Notes: a model not told the origin generated them from the letters alone. DNA of 64,000 nucleotides from Levilactobacillus namurensis (GCF_032197885.1 NZ_CP134159.1:744001-808000); one strand, 5' to 3'; shown: positions 17,409-25,690, counted from the first letter of the stretch. A program made the numbers and translations.

Positions 17409-18097
17409 GAGGAAGCCTCCCGGAGTCGCTGCAAGAGGTCGTGGTTCTCTAAGGCCAAGGCGTCGACTTCCGATTGCAGGGCCGTGACGGCGGTGGCTTG
17501 GGTGTCGGCCATGAAGCGGTCGTAGAAGTTGTGGTCTGGGTCGTACACGTCGTAGTGTAGGTGGCGTTTTTTCAATTCTTCGTAGAGCCGTTCGGTACTG
17601 TACTGCTTCAGCCCCGTGGCCATTTGTTTGGCCTTGAAGACTTCGCGGGCCTGTGAGGCGATGAACCGGGTCAGCAGTTCGTTGGCGGGCACCTGCAGGT
17701 CTTGGTGGCGCGGTGGTCGTGCCACGGTCAGGTAACCCGGTGTTGCGGGGGGCTCCGTGGCGGTCGCTAGGAGTTGCGGGTCGAACGGCCGGTAGAGCAG
17801 GACCCCAATCTTGGCGGGAATCTCGTCGGCAACTTCCTGGTAGAGCTTGAGTGGTAAGACGAAGTAGTTATAGTGACCGATAAAGGAAAGCTTGGCGTGC
17901 GAGTGAAAGTCGCTCTTGGTGACCTTCAGTTCGTAACAACGCCACTCGATGGTCCCATCGGCTAGCGCTTGGTAACTCAACGTGTCGACGATTCCCTGGT
18001 CGTCGGGCATGGTGACCTCTTCGACCGCGGTCGCGCCGGCTTCCCGACAATAGGCGTAGAGGGTGTGCTCCATGGCGAGCGTTAGTTTTGTTTTCAA
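17405..18097 (-). CDS. Putative PD-(D/E)XK-type nuclease of the helicase operon
   Basis: A protein of 230 residues. Its first half contains EEVTMPDDQGIVDTLSYQAL and then WRCYELKVTKSDFHSHAKLS, a spacing typical of a PD-(D/E)XK core (Asp in IVDTL, ExK in ELK). The following HYNYFVLPLKLYQEVADEIP and IGVLLYRPF resemble a group of phage and mobile-element proteins. The C-terminal quarter is helical. A long frame opens at 18118, but GGAGG lies inside it seven bases before TTG at 18097; that TTG overlaps the helicase stop as TTGA, so TTG is the likely start with translational coupling. Nuclease activity is a prediction. Confidence 0.65.
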   Translation of the reverse strand: MKTKLTLAMEHTLYAYCREAGATAVEEVTMPDDQGIVDTLSYQALADGTIEWRCYELKVTKSDFHSHAKLSFIGHYNYFVLPLKLYQEVADEIPAKIGVLLYRPFDPQLLATATEPPATPGYLTVARPPRHQDLQVPANELLTRFIASQAREVFKAKQMATGLKQYSTERLYEELKKRHLHYDVYDPDHNFYDRFMADTQATAVTALQSEVDALALENHDLLQRLREASS

Positions 18098-20457
18098 TGT
18101 GACGCCTCCGAATTCCAAAAATGCTGCAGGGCTGGTCCCAATTGTTCGGACCGGTAGAGTCGTTGATAGTGCTGCCAGTGTGGGGGGTAGAGCTGGGTGT
18201 AGCGGGGAGCGGTGAAGCGTTGATCCATCAATAAAACCACGCCTACGTCATGGGCTCCCCGAATCAGCCGGCCGGCCGCCTGAAAGACGTTGTTGAGGCC
18301 GGGCAACTGGTAAGCAAACGCGAAGCCGGGCTGGTCGTGACTGTCGAAGTAGTCGCGAATCAGGTCGGTCTCTGGATTGATCCCGGGGAGTCCGACGCTG
18401 ACGATGCCTACGCCGATGAGTCGGTCGCCTTTGAGGTCGATGCCTTCCGAGAAGATACCACCCAGTAACGCAAAGCCCACTAGCGTTGTGGTGGGGGCCG
18501 GTTGAAATTGGGCGAGGAAGGCGGTTCGGTCGGCTTCGCTCATGGTCGCTTGTTGCGCCACGGTGTGGATGTGGGGGTAGGCCAGGTTAAAGGCGGCGAC
18601 CACGGTCAACAGGTAGTTGTAGGAGGGCAAGAAAATCAGGTAGTTGCCCGTTTTAGCGTCGACCAGGGTCTTGATGGCGACCAGGATCTTCGCCAGGTTG
18701 GCTTGGCGTTGCTTGTAGGTGGTCTGGATGTAGTTGGTGATGAATAGGCCCTGGTGCTGGGGCGGAAAGGGGGAGGCCAGTCGGTAAGCCAAGCTGGTCT
18801 CGCCTCCGCCCAAAACGGTCTGATAATAGCTTAGGGGGGAAAGGGTCGCGGAGAAGAGAACGGCACCGTGACCCAGGTCGAGGCTGTCTGCGAGAAAGGC
18901 ACTGGGGTCTAAGCAGAGCTGCTTGAGGACGATGTTGCCGTCCGCTAAGGTCAACCGCATGCGGTAGGTCTCATCGTAGAATTCGCCGATTCGTTGGTAG
19001 CTGATGGCCGCAAAGTAAACGTCCAGGAGGGCCTTGACGAAGGGCGTCTGGGGTTGGTCGATCAGCCAATCGTGGGTGGCTTCGATGAAGCGCCCCAACT
19101 CGTGATCGATTTCCGCAGGGGGAGAGAGAAACGTACTGTCGGTCTTCCCCGCCGACCGTAACGGCGCACAGATGTCATCGAAGGTCTGACGCAGGTCACG
19201 AATCCGCTGGCGGAGCTTCCGGCTGACCTGTGGGGTTCCGGTACTGAGCTCGAGCAGGTGGTCTAGGGGCTGGCTGGCGATGGCGGCGGAGTACATCTCC
19301 CGGGAGCGGGCGACTAGGTTGTGGGCTTCGTCGATGAGAAAGAAGTTGTCGGGATCGCTGGTGGCGAAGAACCGTTGGAGGTGGACTTGGGGATCGAACA
19401 GGTAGTTGTAGTCCCCGATGACCACGTCACACAGGAGGCTGGCGTCCAGCTGGAACTCAAAGGGATCGAGGGTGTGCTTACGCGCATAGGTCTCGATAAC
19501 TGGCCGGGTCAGTTGGTCGTTGTGCTGGATCAGGTCGACCAGTGCGGGACGCAGACGGTCGTAGTAGCCCAGCATGTAGGGATTCTCTTCGGGTGTGAGG
19601 TCGGTTTCTTCGGGGAACTGAATCTTCTCTTTGGCGGTGAGGGTGATACTCTTCAGCTGCAGCCCTTGTGTGGCCATTAGTTGGATGGCATCTTCGGCCA
19701 CACGCCGAGTGCTTTGTTTGGCGGTCAGGTAGAAGATCCGCTGAATCACGCCTTCACCGATGGCTTTGATGGCGGGGAAGAGCGTGGAAATGGTCTTGCC
19801 GGTCCCCGTTGGCGCCTCGGCAAAGAGGTGTTGCTGACTGAGAATCGTCTTGTAGACCGCGACGGCGAGTTCTCGTTGACCAGGGCGGTAATGGTCGAAG
19901 GGAAAGGTCAGCGCTTGAATGGTGGGGTCGCGCCGTTCGCGGAGGTCGTCGCGGAGCTTCAGCCAGGTGATGTAGGCGTCGATGACCGTTTGGAAGAAGT
20001 CGGCGGCCGTTTGCCGGTCGATGGTCTGATTCTTTTGAGTCGTGGTGTCGTTGCTGGTCTGGTAGTAGGTCAGGGTCAACGTGATGGTCTGCAGGTCGGG
20101 GAATTTATGAAATAAGAGGTGGGCGTACAGCTTGACTTGGGCCCAGTATAGGATGACCTTGTTGGCCGGAAGTTGGTCGAAGTCCCCGTCGGAGGTTTTG
20201 ATCTCTTCGATCGTTGCGGTGGTCTCGCCTAACGTGACGCCATCGGCCCGGCCGTGGAGCAGGTACTCGTGGTCCCGGAGCGTTAACGGCAGGTCGAGGT
20301 AGTATTCCTTTTGGTAGTCATCGGCCCGTTGCTTCTGAAGTCGTCGGTGAATCTTAGCGCCCAGTAGCGCGGTATTTTGACTATTGCTGGTGGCACCGAG
20401 GTCACCGGCGCGCAGGGTGAATTCAACTAATTCACGAACACCAAGTTTGATGGGCAT
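18094..20457 (-). CDS. DinG/XPD-like superfamily 2 helicase with N-terminal RecB/Cas4-like nuclease domain
   Basis: A 787-residue protein. Residues about 30-120 form a RecB-like nuclease: HGRADGV (Asp72), IEEIKTSD (Glu85, Lys87) and QVKLYAHLL (Q107xxxY111). The helicase core follows: APTGTGKT Walker A at 215-222, DEAH at 376-379, VLFSATLSPLSYY, and the C-terminal EGIDLKGDRL and QAAGRLIRG. XPD/DinG members usually hold a 4Fe-4S cluster between Walker A and DEAH. Here the expected places read KEKIQF, EENPYMLGYYDR and LDPFEFQLD, where relatives have cysteines, so the cluster is probably absent. AAGGAGG precedes the ATG. It heads an operon with the nuclease-like gene, probably in DNA repair or defence. 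Confidence 0.85.
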   Translation of the reverse strand: MPIKLGVRELVEFTLRAGDLGATSNSQNTALLGAKIHRRLQKQRADDYQKEYYLDLPLTLRDHEYLLHGRADGVTLGETTATIEEIKTSDGDFDQLPANKVILYWAQVKLYAHLLFHKFPDLQTITLTLTYYQTSNDTTTQKNQTIDRQTAADFFQTVIDAYITWLKLRDDLRERRDPTIQALTFPFDHYRPGQRELAVAVYKTILSQQHLFAEAPTGTGKTISTLFPAIKAIGEGVIQRIFYLTAKQSTRRVAEDAIQLMATQGLQLKSITLTAKEKIQFPEETDLTPEENPYMLGYYDRLRPALVDLIQHNDQLTRPVIETYARKHTLDPFEFQLDASLLCDVVIGDYNYLFDPQVHLQRFFATSDPDNFFLIDEAHNLVARSREMYSAAIASQPLDHLLELSTGTPQVSRKLRQRIRDLRQTFDDICAPLRSAGKTDSTFLSPPAEIDHELGRFIEATHDWLIDQPQTPFVKALLDVYFAAISYQRIGEFYDETYRMRLTLADGNIVLKQLCLDPSAFLADSLDLGHGAVLFSATLSPLSYYQTVLGGGETSLAYRLASPFPPQHQGLFITNYIQTTYKQRQANLAKILVAIKTLVDAKTGNYLIFLPSYNYLLTVVAAFNLAYPHIHTVAQQATMSEADRTAFLAQFQPAPTTTLVGFALLGGIFSEGIDLKGDRLIGVGIVSVGLPGINPETDLIRDYFDSHDQPGFAFAYQLPGLNNVFQAAGRLIRGAHDVGVVLLMDQRFTAPRYTQLYPPHWQHYQRLYRSEQLGPALQHFWNSEASH

Positions 20458-20569
20458 CCGGACGCCTCCTTAATGACGAAATTTTGAGTTTAAACAAAAA
20501 GCATAACACGCGTATCATACCATATTTTGGGTGGAGATTGAACGGACGTTCGGGAGAAGAAAAAGGGGC

Positions 20570-20598
20570 TTGGCAACCATTGTGAAATCGCTTACAAT
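20570..20598 (+). promoter_or_regulatory. Promoter for the HPr-like gene
   Basis: TTGGCA and TACAAT are separated by exactly 17 bp and lie 20 bp before the start codon; the ribosome site AGAGGTGATC follows. Confidence 0.7.
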
Positions 20599-20618
20599 GT
20601 AAGTAGAGGTGATCAGAA

Positions 20619-20882
20619 ATGAAGACCATTGGATTCCCATTGTATGAAGAAACGCCCCAAATTGACGAGGCGCCCGCGATGCAAAAAATTTGCCAGAACT
20701 ATACTGGCAAAGTGTTGATCAAAGTACAAGATGCCGAAATCGATCCTAGTGAAGCGACCGAAATTGCGCAACTCAAGGACTATGGCGGTCACTTCGTCAC
20801 GGTAACGGCTGAGGGACCAGATGAAGCTTTACTGGCCGCCGCCGTTCACCAACAGTTGGCTAAGGACAAGTACAGTTACTAG
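20619..20882 (+). CDS. HPr-like small protein lacking the phosphorylatable histidine
   Basis: The protein is 87 residues, the same length as the phosphocarrier HPr. Its C-terminal half (GKVLIKVQDAEIDPSEATEI, then AQLKDYGGHFVTVTAEGPDE and ALLAAAVHQQL) follows the HPr pattern of strand 2, strand 3, short helix, strand 4 VTVTxxGxDE, and last helix. The active-site loop GIHARPA around His15 is not present; the matching region reads EETPQIDEAPAMQKI. The Ser46 region is also changed. It therefore probably keeps the fold without the transfer function. A small 67-residue gene follows. Function unknown; similarity is judged by eye. Confidence 0.6.
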   Translation: MKTIGFPLYEETPQIDEAPAMQKICQNYTGKVLIKVQDAEIDPSEATEIAQLKDYGGHFVTVTAEGPDEALLAAAVHQQLAKDKYSY

Positions 20883-20945
20883 CCGACTTGACGCCCTTAG
20901 AAAAAGTCGCTAAGCTCAAAGAGCAGCAAGACTGGAGGGTGTCAG

Positions 20946-21149
20946 ATGACACAAGCACAGGTTGACCGGCTCTGCGAGATTGCGCCGAAGTACGGCTTGC
21001 AGTTGAAGCATCAGGGAACGATCATTACAGAAATTAACGGGGCGCCCACGTCTTTTGACGCCAGCACCTATATGCCCGACCAGTTCGTTGACCTTTTGGC
21101 GCAGATGATTGCGACTAAGATGAAGGCTGATTTGTGGCAATGGCAATAA
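20946..21149 (+). CDS. Hypothetical 67-residue protein
   Basis: Start and stop are well defined: GGAGGGTGTCAG lies just before the ATG, and a terminator follows the stop. The sequence MTQAQVDRLCEIAPKYGLQL, KHQGTIITEINGAPTSFDAS and the helical DQFVDLLAQMIATKMKADLW suggest a small alpha/beta protein without membrane segment. It lies 63 bp after the HPr-like gene and is probably co-transcribed with it. I do not recognise it. Confidence 0.65.
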   Translation: MTQAQVDRLCEIAPKYGLQLKHQGTIITEINGAPTSFDASTYMPDQFVDLLAQMIATKMKADLWQWQ

Positions 21150-21156
21150 CCTAAAC

Positions 21157-21202
21157 GAAAATACGCTCGCGACAGCTAATCCTGTTGCGAGCGTATTTTT
21201 TG
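21157..21202. terminator. Bidirectional terminator at 21.2 kb
   Basis: A 16-bp stem with one G.T pair (AATACGCTCGCGACAG with its complement) and a run of T on the + side and of A on the other serves the two convergent units. Confidence 0.88.
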
Positions 21203-21211
21203 ATTGGCTGC

Positions 21212-21559
21212 TTAAGCTTCTTCCCAACGGTCAAAGTCTTGGGTATGGTTCCCCAGGTAGGCAATGGCCTCTTGAGCGAGTTGCTGACTTTCACCGGTCA
21301 GATCTTTGGCGAGATTGGCGTCAATGTCGGCCTCATCGCGCAGAAAGCCGGTGGCGAGTTCCAGGTACTTGGTCCGTCGACCGACCCCGTGATCGTTGAA
21401 GAGCTGGTCGAGACCAGTTAAGTCGGGTTGTCCAGCGGTTGCGACTTGCTTAGCGAGGTCGGGTTGGCGACCTAGCTTCGTTGCGGCATAGTCCATCAGA
21501 AAATCATTCATATCCACGATGATATCGTGCCGTGCTTTCTTTTCGTTCTTTTTTGCCAC
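21212..21559 (-). CDS. Hypothetical 115-residue soluble protein
   Basis: The protein begins with GTG at 21559 behind GAGGTGATTTGA. It reads MAKKNEKKARHDIIVDMNDF and is acidic and helical (LTGLDQLFNDHGVGRRTKYL, DIDANLAKDLTGESQQLAQE). No signal, membrane segment or known domain is visible. It is convergent with the 67-residue gene and transcribed alone. Confidence 0.6.
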   Translation of the reverse strand: MAKKNEKKARHDIIVDMNDFLMDYAATKLGRQPDLAKQVATAGQPDLTGLDQLFNDHGVGRRTKYLELATGFLRDEADIDANLAKDLTGESQQLAQEAIAYLGNHTQDFDRWEEA

Positions 21560-21727
21560 TTCAAATCACCTCACAAGTCAATTCTAGCCATTTTGATCAG
21601 CGGGCGCAATTGTGGACCCACGATAAGGGAAGATAGCGACGCATCTGACCTCAAACGGGAGGAAGTTGGGCGAGCCGAACAATGCACAAACGTTGATATA
21701 AAAACAATTATAGCGACCTTGGCAACA
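21560..21727. other. Upstream part of the 316-bp gap before pstS
   Basis: Between the GTG of the 115-residue gene and the Pho-box-like repeats I see no gene, RNA or clear repeat. An A/T-rich stretch at 21696-21712 could be an UP-type element. Confidence 0.3.
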
Positions 21728-21768
21728 TTTACCTAAAATTTACACGATTGCGACAATTAATATATATT
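21728..21768 (+). promoter_or_regulatory. Pho-box-like direct repeats and promoter of pstSCAB
   Basis: TTTACC (21728-21733) and TTTACA (21739-21744) are spaced 11 bp, with a weaker GCGACA another 11 bp on, as in Gram-positive PhoP boxes. TTTACA also serves as a -35 with TATATT at 21763-21768 (18-bp spacer). It lies about 110 bp upstream of pstS. Induction by phosphate starvation is inferred. Confidence 0.6.
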
Positions 21769-21875
21769 GGTCGGCTAGAATGTGTCTTGTAAGTTAAGGG
21801 GAGGTACCACAGCGTTCGCTACCTAGCTTACGATGTGGTAAATCCACTATATCTAATAGACATGGAGTGACAGGG

Positions 21876-22772
21876 ATGAATAAAGGAACAAAGTTAGCAA
21901 TGGGGATTGCTGCGATGAGTTTATTATTAGTTGGTTGTGGCAAGGCTACCAGTTCAACTAGTAGTAGCAAGTCCAGCAGCAATGAAGCATTATCCGGGAA
22001 GGTTACGGCCGTGGGGTCAACGGCGTTACAACCATTAGCTGCCAAGGCCGGTTCCCAATTTACGGCGAAGAACAGCAAGGTTAACTTGACGGTTCAAGGT
22101 GGGGGTTCCGGAACGGGGTTGAGCCAAGTTCAATCCGGCGCCGTTTCCCTGGGAGATTCCGATATTTTCGCAGAAGAAAAAGCTGGGATCAAGGCCAGTG
22201 AATTGACCGACCACAAGGTAGCCGTTGTCGGCATGGGCCCCGTGGTCAACAAGGATGCCGGGGTTAAGAACTTGAAGATGTCACAATTGAAGGGCATCTT
22301 CACGGGTAAGATTACGAACTGGAAGATGGTTGGTGGGAAAGACCAAAAGATTGTGATCATCAACCGGGCCCAAGGTTCCGGAACCCGAGCAACGTTTGAA
22401 AATGCCGTCTTGAAGGGTGCTTCAGCAGTGAAGTCCCAAGAACAAGATTCTAACGGTGCCGTACAAAAGATCGTGGCCACCACGCCAGGTGCGGTCAGTT
22501 ACTTAGCCTTCTCTTACTTCACCAACAAGTTACAAGCTCTTTCCGTTGATAATGTGACGCCAACGGATAACAACGTTGAAACCAACAAGTGGAAGATCTG
22601 GTCTTACGAACACATGTACACCAAGGGTAAGCCTGACAAGGCAACCGCTGCTTTCTTAAGCTACATGACGTCTAAGGACGTGCAAAACAGCTTAGTTAAA
22701 GACATGGGTTACATCAGCATTCACGACATGAAAGTTTCCAAGGATGCTAAGGGAACGATTACGCAAAACTAA
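21876..22772 (+). CDS. pstS: Phosphate ABC transporter substrate-binding lipoprotein PstS
   Basis: A 298-residue lipoprotein with signal MNKGTKLAMGIAAMSLLLVG and Cys-20, followed by a Ser-rich linker. The phosphate-binding motifs are clear: TAVGSTALQPLA, QGGGSGTGLSQVQSG, SLGDSDIFAEE and INRAQGSGTRATFEN. It captures phosphate on the outer membrane face and delivers it to PstCA. GGAG nine bases before the ATG at 21876 decides the start over a GTG at 21867. A strong hairpin follows before pstC, which likely makes pstS mRNA more abundant than the rest of the operon. Confidence 0.95.
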   Translation: MNKGTKLAMGIAAMSLLLVGCGKATSSTSSSKSSSNEALSGKVTAVGSTALQPLAAKAGSQFTAKNSKVNLTVQGGGSGTGLSQVQSGAVSLGDSDIFAEEKAGIKASELTDHKVAVVGMGPVVNKDAGVKNLKMSQLKGIFTGKITNWKMVGGKDQKIVIINRAQGSGTRATFENAVLKGASAVKSQEQDSNGAVQKIVATTPGAVSYLAFSYFTNKLQALSVDNVTPTDNNVETNKWKIWSYEHMYTKGKPDKATAAFLSYMTSKDVQNSLVKDMGYISIHDMKVSKDAKGTITQN

Positions 22773-22792
22773 GCTAGCTTAGTTGAGATACC

Positions 22793-22827
22793 AGTGAAGG
22801 TGCAAAATGGGCACCTTCACTTTTTTT
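22793..22827 (+). terminator. Partial terminator between pstS and pstC
   Basis: A perfect 11-bp stem AGTGAAGGTGC/GCACCTTCACT with a 7-nt loop and a T7 run lies between two co-directional operon genes. It probably allows partial readthrough, giving excess binding protein. Confidence 0.85.
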
Positions 22828-22843
22828 AAGGGGGAGTCATCTC

Positions 22844-23797
22844 ATGGAACAAACAAATTCAGACTTAAAACCAAACGATGCCCGCACCGATGATTGGACG
22901 GCGCGGTTACACCGGGCAACCCGGGCGACGCGTGAAGATTGGCTAGGTCGGGGCATCAGTTACTTATGCATTGGGGTCATTATCTTAGTCGTGGCGTCAA
23001 TGCTGTGGTTCATCACGTCCAAGGGAATTGCGACGTTTACGCAGAACCACGTGAACTTGTGGAAGTTCGTTTCGGGGACTAACTGGTCGCCGAACCAGGA
23101 CCAGATTGGGGCCTTGCCCATGATTGTGGGGTCCTTTGCGGTCACCTTTGCCGCCGCAATCGTGGCCACCCCGTTTGCGGTGGGAACGGCCATCTTTATG
23201 ACCGAAATCGCGCCGAATAAGGGACGGAAGTTCTTACAACCCGTCATTGAACTTTTGGTCGGGATTCCGTCCGTCGTTTACGGGTTTATTGGCTTGGCGG
23301 TGGTGGTCCCATTCATGCGGCACCTGGTCAGTGGGTCCGGTTTCGGGATTATCTCGGCGACCTTCGTCCTGTTCGTGATGGTGTTACCGACGATTACCAC
23401 GATGACGGTCGATAGCCTGCGCGCTGTGCCACGGTTCTACAAGGAAGCCTCCCTAGCGTTGGGGGCGACCCGGTGGCAGACGGTGTCGCGGGTGATTCTG
23501 CGCGCGGCCACACCGGGAATTTTGACAGCAATTATCTTTGGGATGGCCCGTGCTTTTGGGGAAGCTTTAGCCGTCCAGATGGTGATCGGGAACGCGGCGA
23601 TTATGCCTAAGAACCTGATCTCACCAGCCGCAACGTTGACCAGTCAGCTGACGACGGGTATCGGGGATACTATCGATGGAACGTTACCTAGTAACGCCCT
23701 GTGGTCTTTGGCGTTGATCTTGCTGTTGATGTCACTATTCTTTAACGCACTGGTCCGGTTGATTGCTAAGAGGGGGCAACTGAGTCATGAACGCTAA
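22844..23797 (+). CDS. pstC: Phosphate ABC transporter permease PstC
   Basis: A 317-residue inner membrane protein with six main helices. The EAA-type loop contacting the ATPase reads [20 protein letters not shown], and VGIPSVVYGFIGLAVVVPFM is the conserved PstC segment. It forms the transport channel with PstA. AAGGGGGAG precedes the start, and the end overlaps pstA by 11 bp. Confidence 0.95.
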   Translation: MEQTNSDLKPNDARTDDWTARLHRATRATREDWLGRGISYLCIGVIILVVASMLWFITSKGIATFTQNHVNLWKFVSGTNWSPNQDQIGALPMIVGSFAVTFAAAIVATPFAVGTAIFMTEIAPNKGRKFLQPVIELLVGIPSVVYGFIGLAVVVPFMRHLVSGSGFGIISATFVLFVMVLPTITTMTVDSLRAVPRFYKEASLALGATRWQTVSRVILRAATPGILTAIIFGMARAFGEALAVQMVIGNAAIMPKNLISPAATLTSQLTTGIGDTIDGTLPSNALWSLALILLLMSLFFNALVRLIAKRGQLSHER

Positions 23798-24674
23798 ACA
23801 AAAGGATTTTCTCGCCACGATTACCATTAACGTGATTGTGGCCGCAGTGGTCGGCATTCTGTTTTTCTTGCTGGCATACATTTTAATTTCGGGGTTACCC
23901 CACGTGAGCTGGTCCTTCTTGACGGGGACTACGGATTCCTTCAGTGGTGCTGGTGGAATTGGGGTTCAACTCTTCAACTCATTTTACTTACTGGTTTTAA
24001 CCATGTTGATTTCCATTCCCATCTCCTTGGGTGCCGGAATCTACTTGGCAGAGTACGCGAAGGACAATTGGCGGACGCACTTGATTCGTTCTGCCATCGA
24101 AGTCCTCAGCTCACTACCTTCCGTGGTGGTGGGGCTATTCGGTTTCTTGCTGTTCGTGGTCAAGTTTAAGATTGGATTTTCCGTCATTTCTGGGGCCATC
24201 GCCCTGACGTTCTTTAACCTGCCATTGTTAACCCGGAACATCGAAGAGTCCTTGAGCGCGGTTCCACGTAATCAGCGGGAAGCGGGCTTGTCGTTGGGGA
24301 TGTCGAAGTGGAAAACGGAGATTGGCATTATTCTGCCGGTGGCCTTACCTGGAATCGTTACGGGAATTGTGTTGAGTGCCGGTCGGGTCTTCGGGGAAGC
24401 AGCGGCGTTGATCTACACGGCGGGGCAGAGTGCGCCGGTGACCAACTTCGCCGACTGGAATCCCATGGATGCGGCCAGTCCGTTAAATCCTTTGCGTCCC
24501 GCCGAAACACTTGCGGTGCATATTTGGAAGGTCAATACGGAAGGCTTGGCCAACAATGCGGCCCAGCTTTCCGCGGCGGCGTCCGCGGTGCTGATCATTG
24601 CGGTCTTACTGTTTAACTTGGGCGCGCGGGTATTGGGGAACTACCTGTACCGGCGGGGCACGGCCAGTAAGTAA
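23787..24674 (+). CDS. pstA: Phosphate ABC transporter permease PstA
   Basis: A 295-residue permease with an EAA loop REAGLSLGMSKWKTEIGIIL, the PstA segment VLSSLPSVVVGLFGFLLFVV, and RVFGEAAALIYTAG before the last helices. It pairs with PstC. The start lies inside the end of pstC, indicating coupled translation, and pstB follows after 12 bp. Confidence 0.95.
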   Translation: MNAKQKDFLATITINVIVAAVVGILFFLLAYILISGLPHVSWSFLTGTTDSFSGAGGIGVQLFNSFYLLVLTMLISIPISLGAGIYLAEYAKDNWRTHLIRSAIEVLSSLPSVVVGLFGFLLFVVKFKIGFSVISGAIALTFFNLPLLTRNIEESLSAVPRNQREAGLSLGMSKWKTEIGIILPVALPGIVTGIVLSAGRVFGEAAALIYTAGQSAPVTNFADWNPMDAASPLNPLRPAETLAVHIWKVNTEGLANNAAQLSAAASAVLIIAVLLFNLGARVLGNYLYRRGTASK

Positions 24675-24686
24675 GGGGGAGTCCAC

Positions 24687-25490
24687 ATGTTAAAAGAGTA
24701 TTCATTTGAGAAGACGGCCATTCAGACCTTTGCCGATAACGTCCCCTTGGCGTTACGGACGGAGGACATGCAGGTCTTTTATGGCAGTAACCACGCCATG
24801 CACGATGCCAGTCTGAGCTTTCCGAAGAATCAGATTACGGCGTTGATTGGGGCCTCGGGTTCCGGTAAGTCGACGTACCTGCGTTCGTTGAACCGGATGA
24901 ACGATGGTATCGCGACGGTGACCGGGAAAATCTGGTATCACGACGTGGATATCAACGAACCCGACGTGAACATCTATGAGATTCGGCGGCACATCGGTAT
25001 GGTGTTCCAGCGGCCGAATCCGTTCTCCAAGTCGATTCGGGAGAATATCATCTACGCCTTGCGGGCGGAAGGCATCAAGGACAAGCAGGTCCTAGCAGAA
25101 CGGGTCGAGCGCAGTCTCCGCGGGGCGGCGTTGTGGGACGAAGTCAAGGATAACCTTGATAAGAGTGCCCTGGCCTTATCTGGTGGGCAGCAGCAACGGC
25201 TATGCATTGCACGCTCGATTGCCATGGAGCCCGATGTTCTGTTACTGGATGAACCCTGCAGTGCCTTGGATCCCATCTCAACGGTCAAGGTTGAAGAGAC
25301 CCTAGCCGAGTTGCGGCAAAAGTACACGATTATCATCGTGACGCATAACATGCAGCAAGCGGCACGAATCAGTAGCCAGTGTGCCTTCTTCCACTTGGGT
25401 CACGTGATGGAGTACACGCCAACGGCCACCATGTTCAGCAATCCGCAGATTCCCGTGACCCAAGATTATATTTCTGGTAGCTTCGGATAA
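24687..25490 (+). CDS. pstB: Phosphate ABC transporter ATP-binding protein PstB
   Basis: A 267-residue ATPase with Walker A GASGSGKST, the PstB-typical LRSLNRMND, Q-loop GMVFQRPNPF, signature [20 protein letters not shown], Walker B VLLLDEPCSALDP and the H-loop VTHNMQQAARIS. It powers phosphate uptake. Many lactobacilli have two pstB genes and a phoU behind them; here the operon ends after a single pstB, and no phoU or phoPR is present in the window. Confidence 0.95.
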   Translation: MLKEYSFEKTAIQTFADNVPLALRTEDMQVFYGSNHAMHDASLSFPKNQITALIGASGSGKSTYLRSLNRMNDGIATVTGKIWYHDVDINEPDVNIYEIRRHIGMVFQRPNPFSKSIRENIIYALRAEGIKDKQVLAERVERSLRGAALWDEVKDNLDKSALALSGGQQQRLCIARSIAMEPDVLLLDEPCSALDPISTVKVEETLAELRQKYTIIIVTHNMQQAARISSQCAFFHLGHVMEYTPTATMFSNPQIPVTQDYISGSFG

Positions 25491-25544
25491 ATCCGGGAGG
25501 CCGGATCTTCCGTTCTTAAAAAGTTAGTCTGTGGCTCATCGGTG

Positions 25545-25592
25545 ACGTCAATCGCCCACCCTGCTTCGTGCAGGGGGTGATTGGCGTTTTTT
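25545..25592 (+). terminator. Terminator after pstSCAB
   Basis: ACGTCAATCGCCCACCCTGC pairs imperfectly with GCAGGGGGTGATTGGCGT and is followed by six T. Confidence 0.85.
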
Positions 25593-25636
25593 GTGTTTTG
25601 GCCTTGGTTATGGTTTTTCAAAATGGAAGCACGCAC

Positions 25637-25679
25637 CAAAAATGGTCACCAGAATGCGTCTCCGCATTCTAGCGACCAT
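25637..25679 (-). terminator. Terminator after potABCD
   Basis: ATGGTC and AGAATGCG arms pair with CGCATTCT and GACCAT; five T follow on the minus strand, about 12 bp after the potD stop. Confidence 0.85.
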
Positions 25680-25690
25680 GTGGTTTAGGG

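Noticed and set aside
16479..20457. Interpretation of the helicase operon as a Cas4/CRISPR remnant because of the Cas4-like nuclease domain
   Set aside because: No repeats, cas1, cas2 or effector genes are present; RecB-like N-terminal domains are a normal feature of this helicase group.
20432..20629. Minus-strand frame upstream of the helicase
   Set aside because: It overlaps a clear promoter and ribosome site of the HPr-like gene on the other strand and has no start signal.
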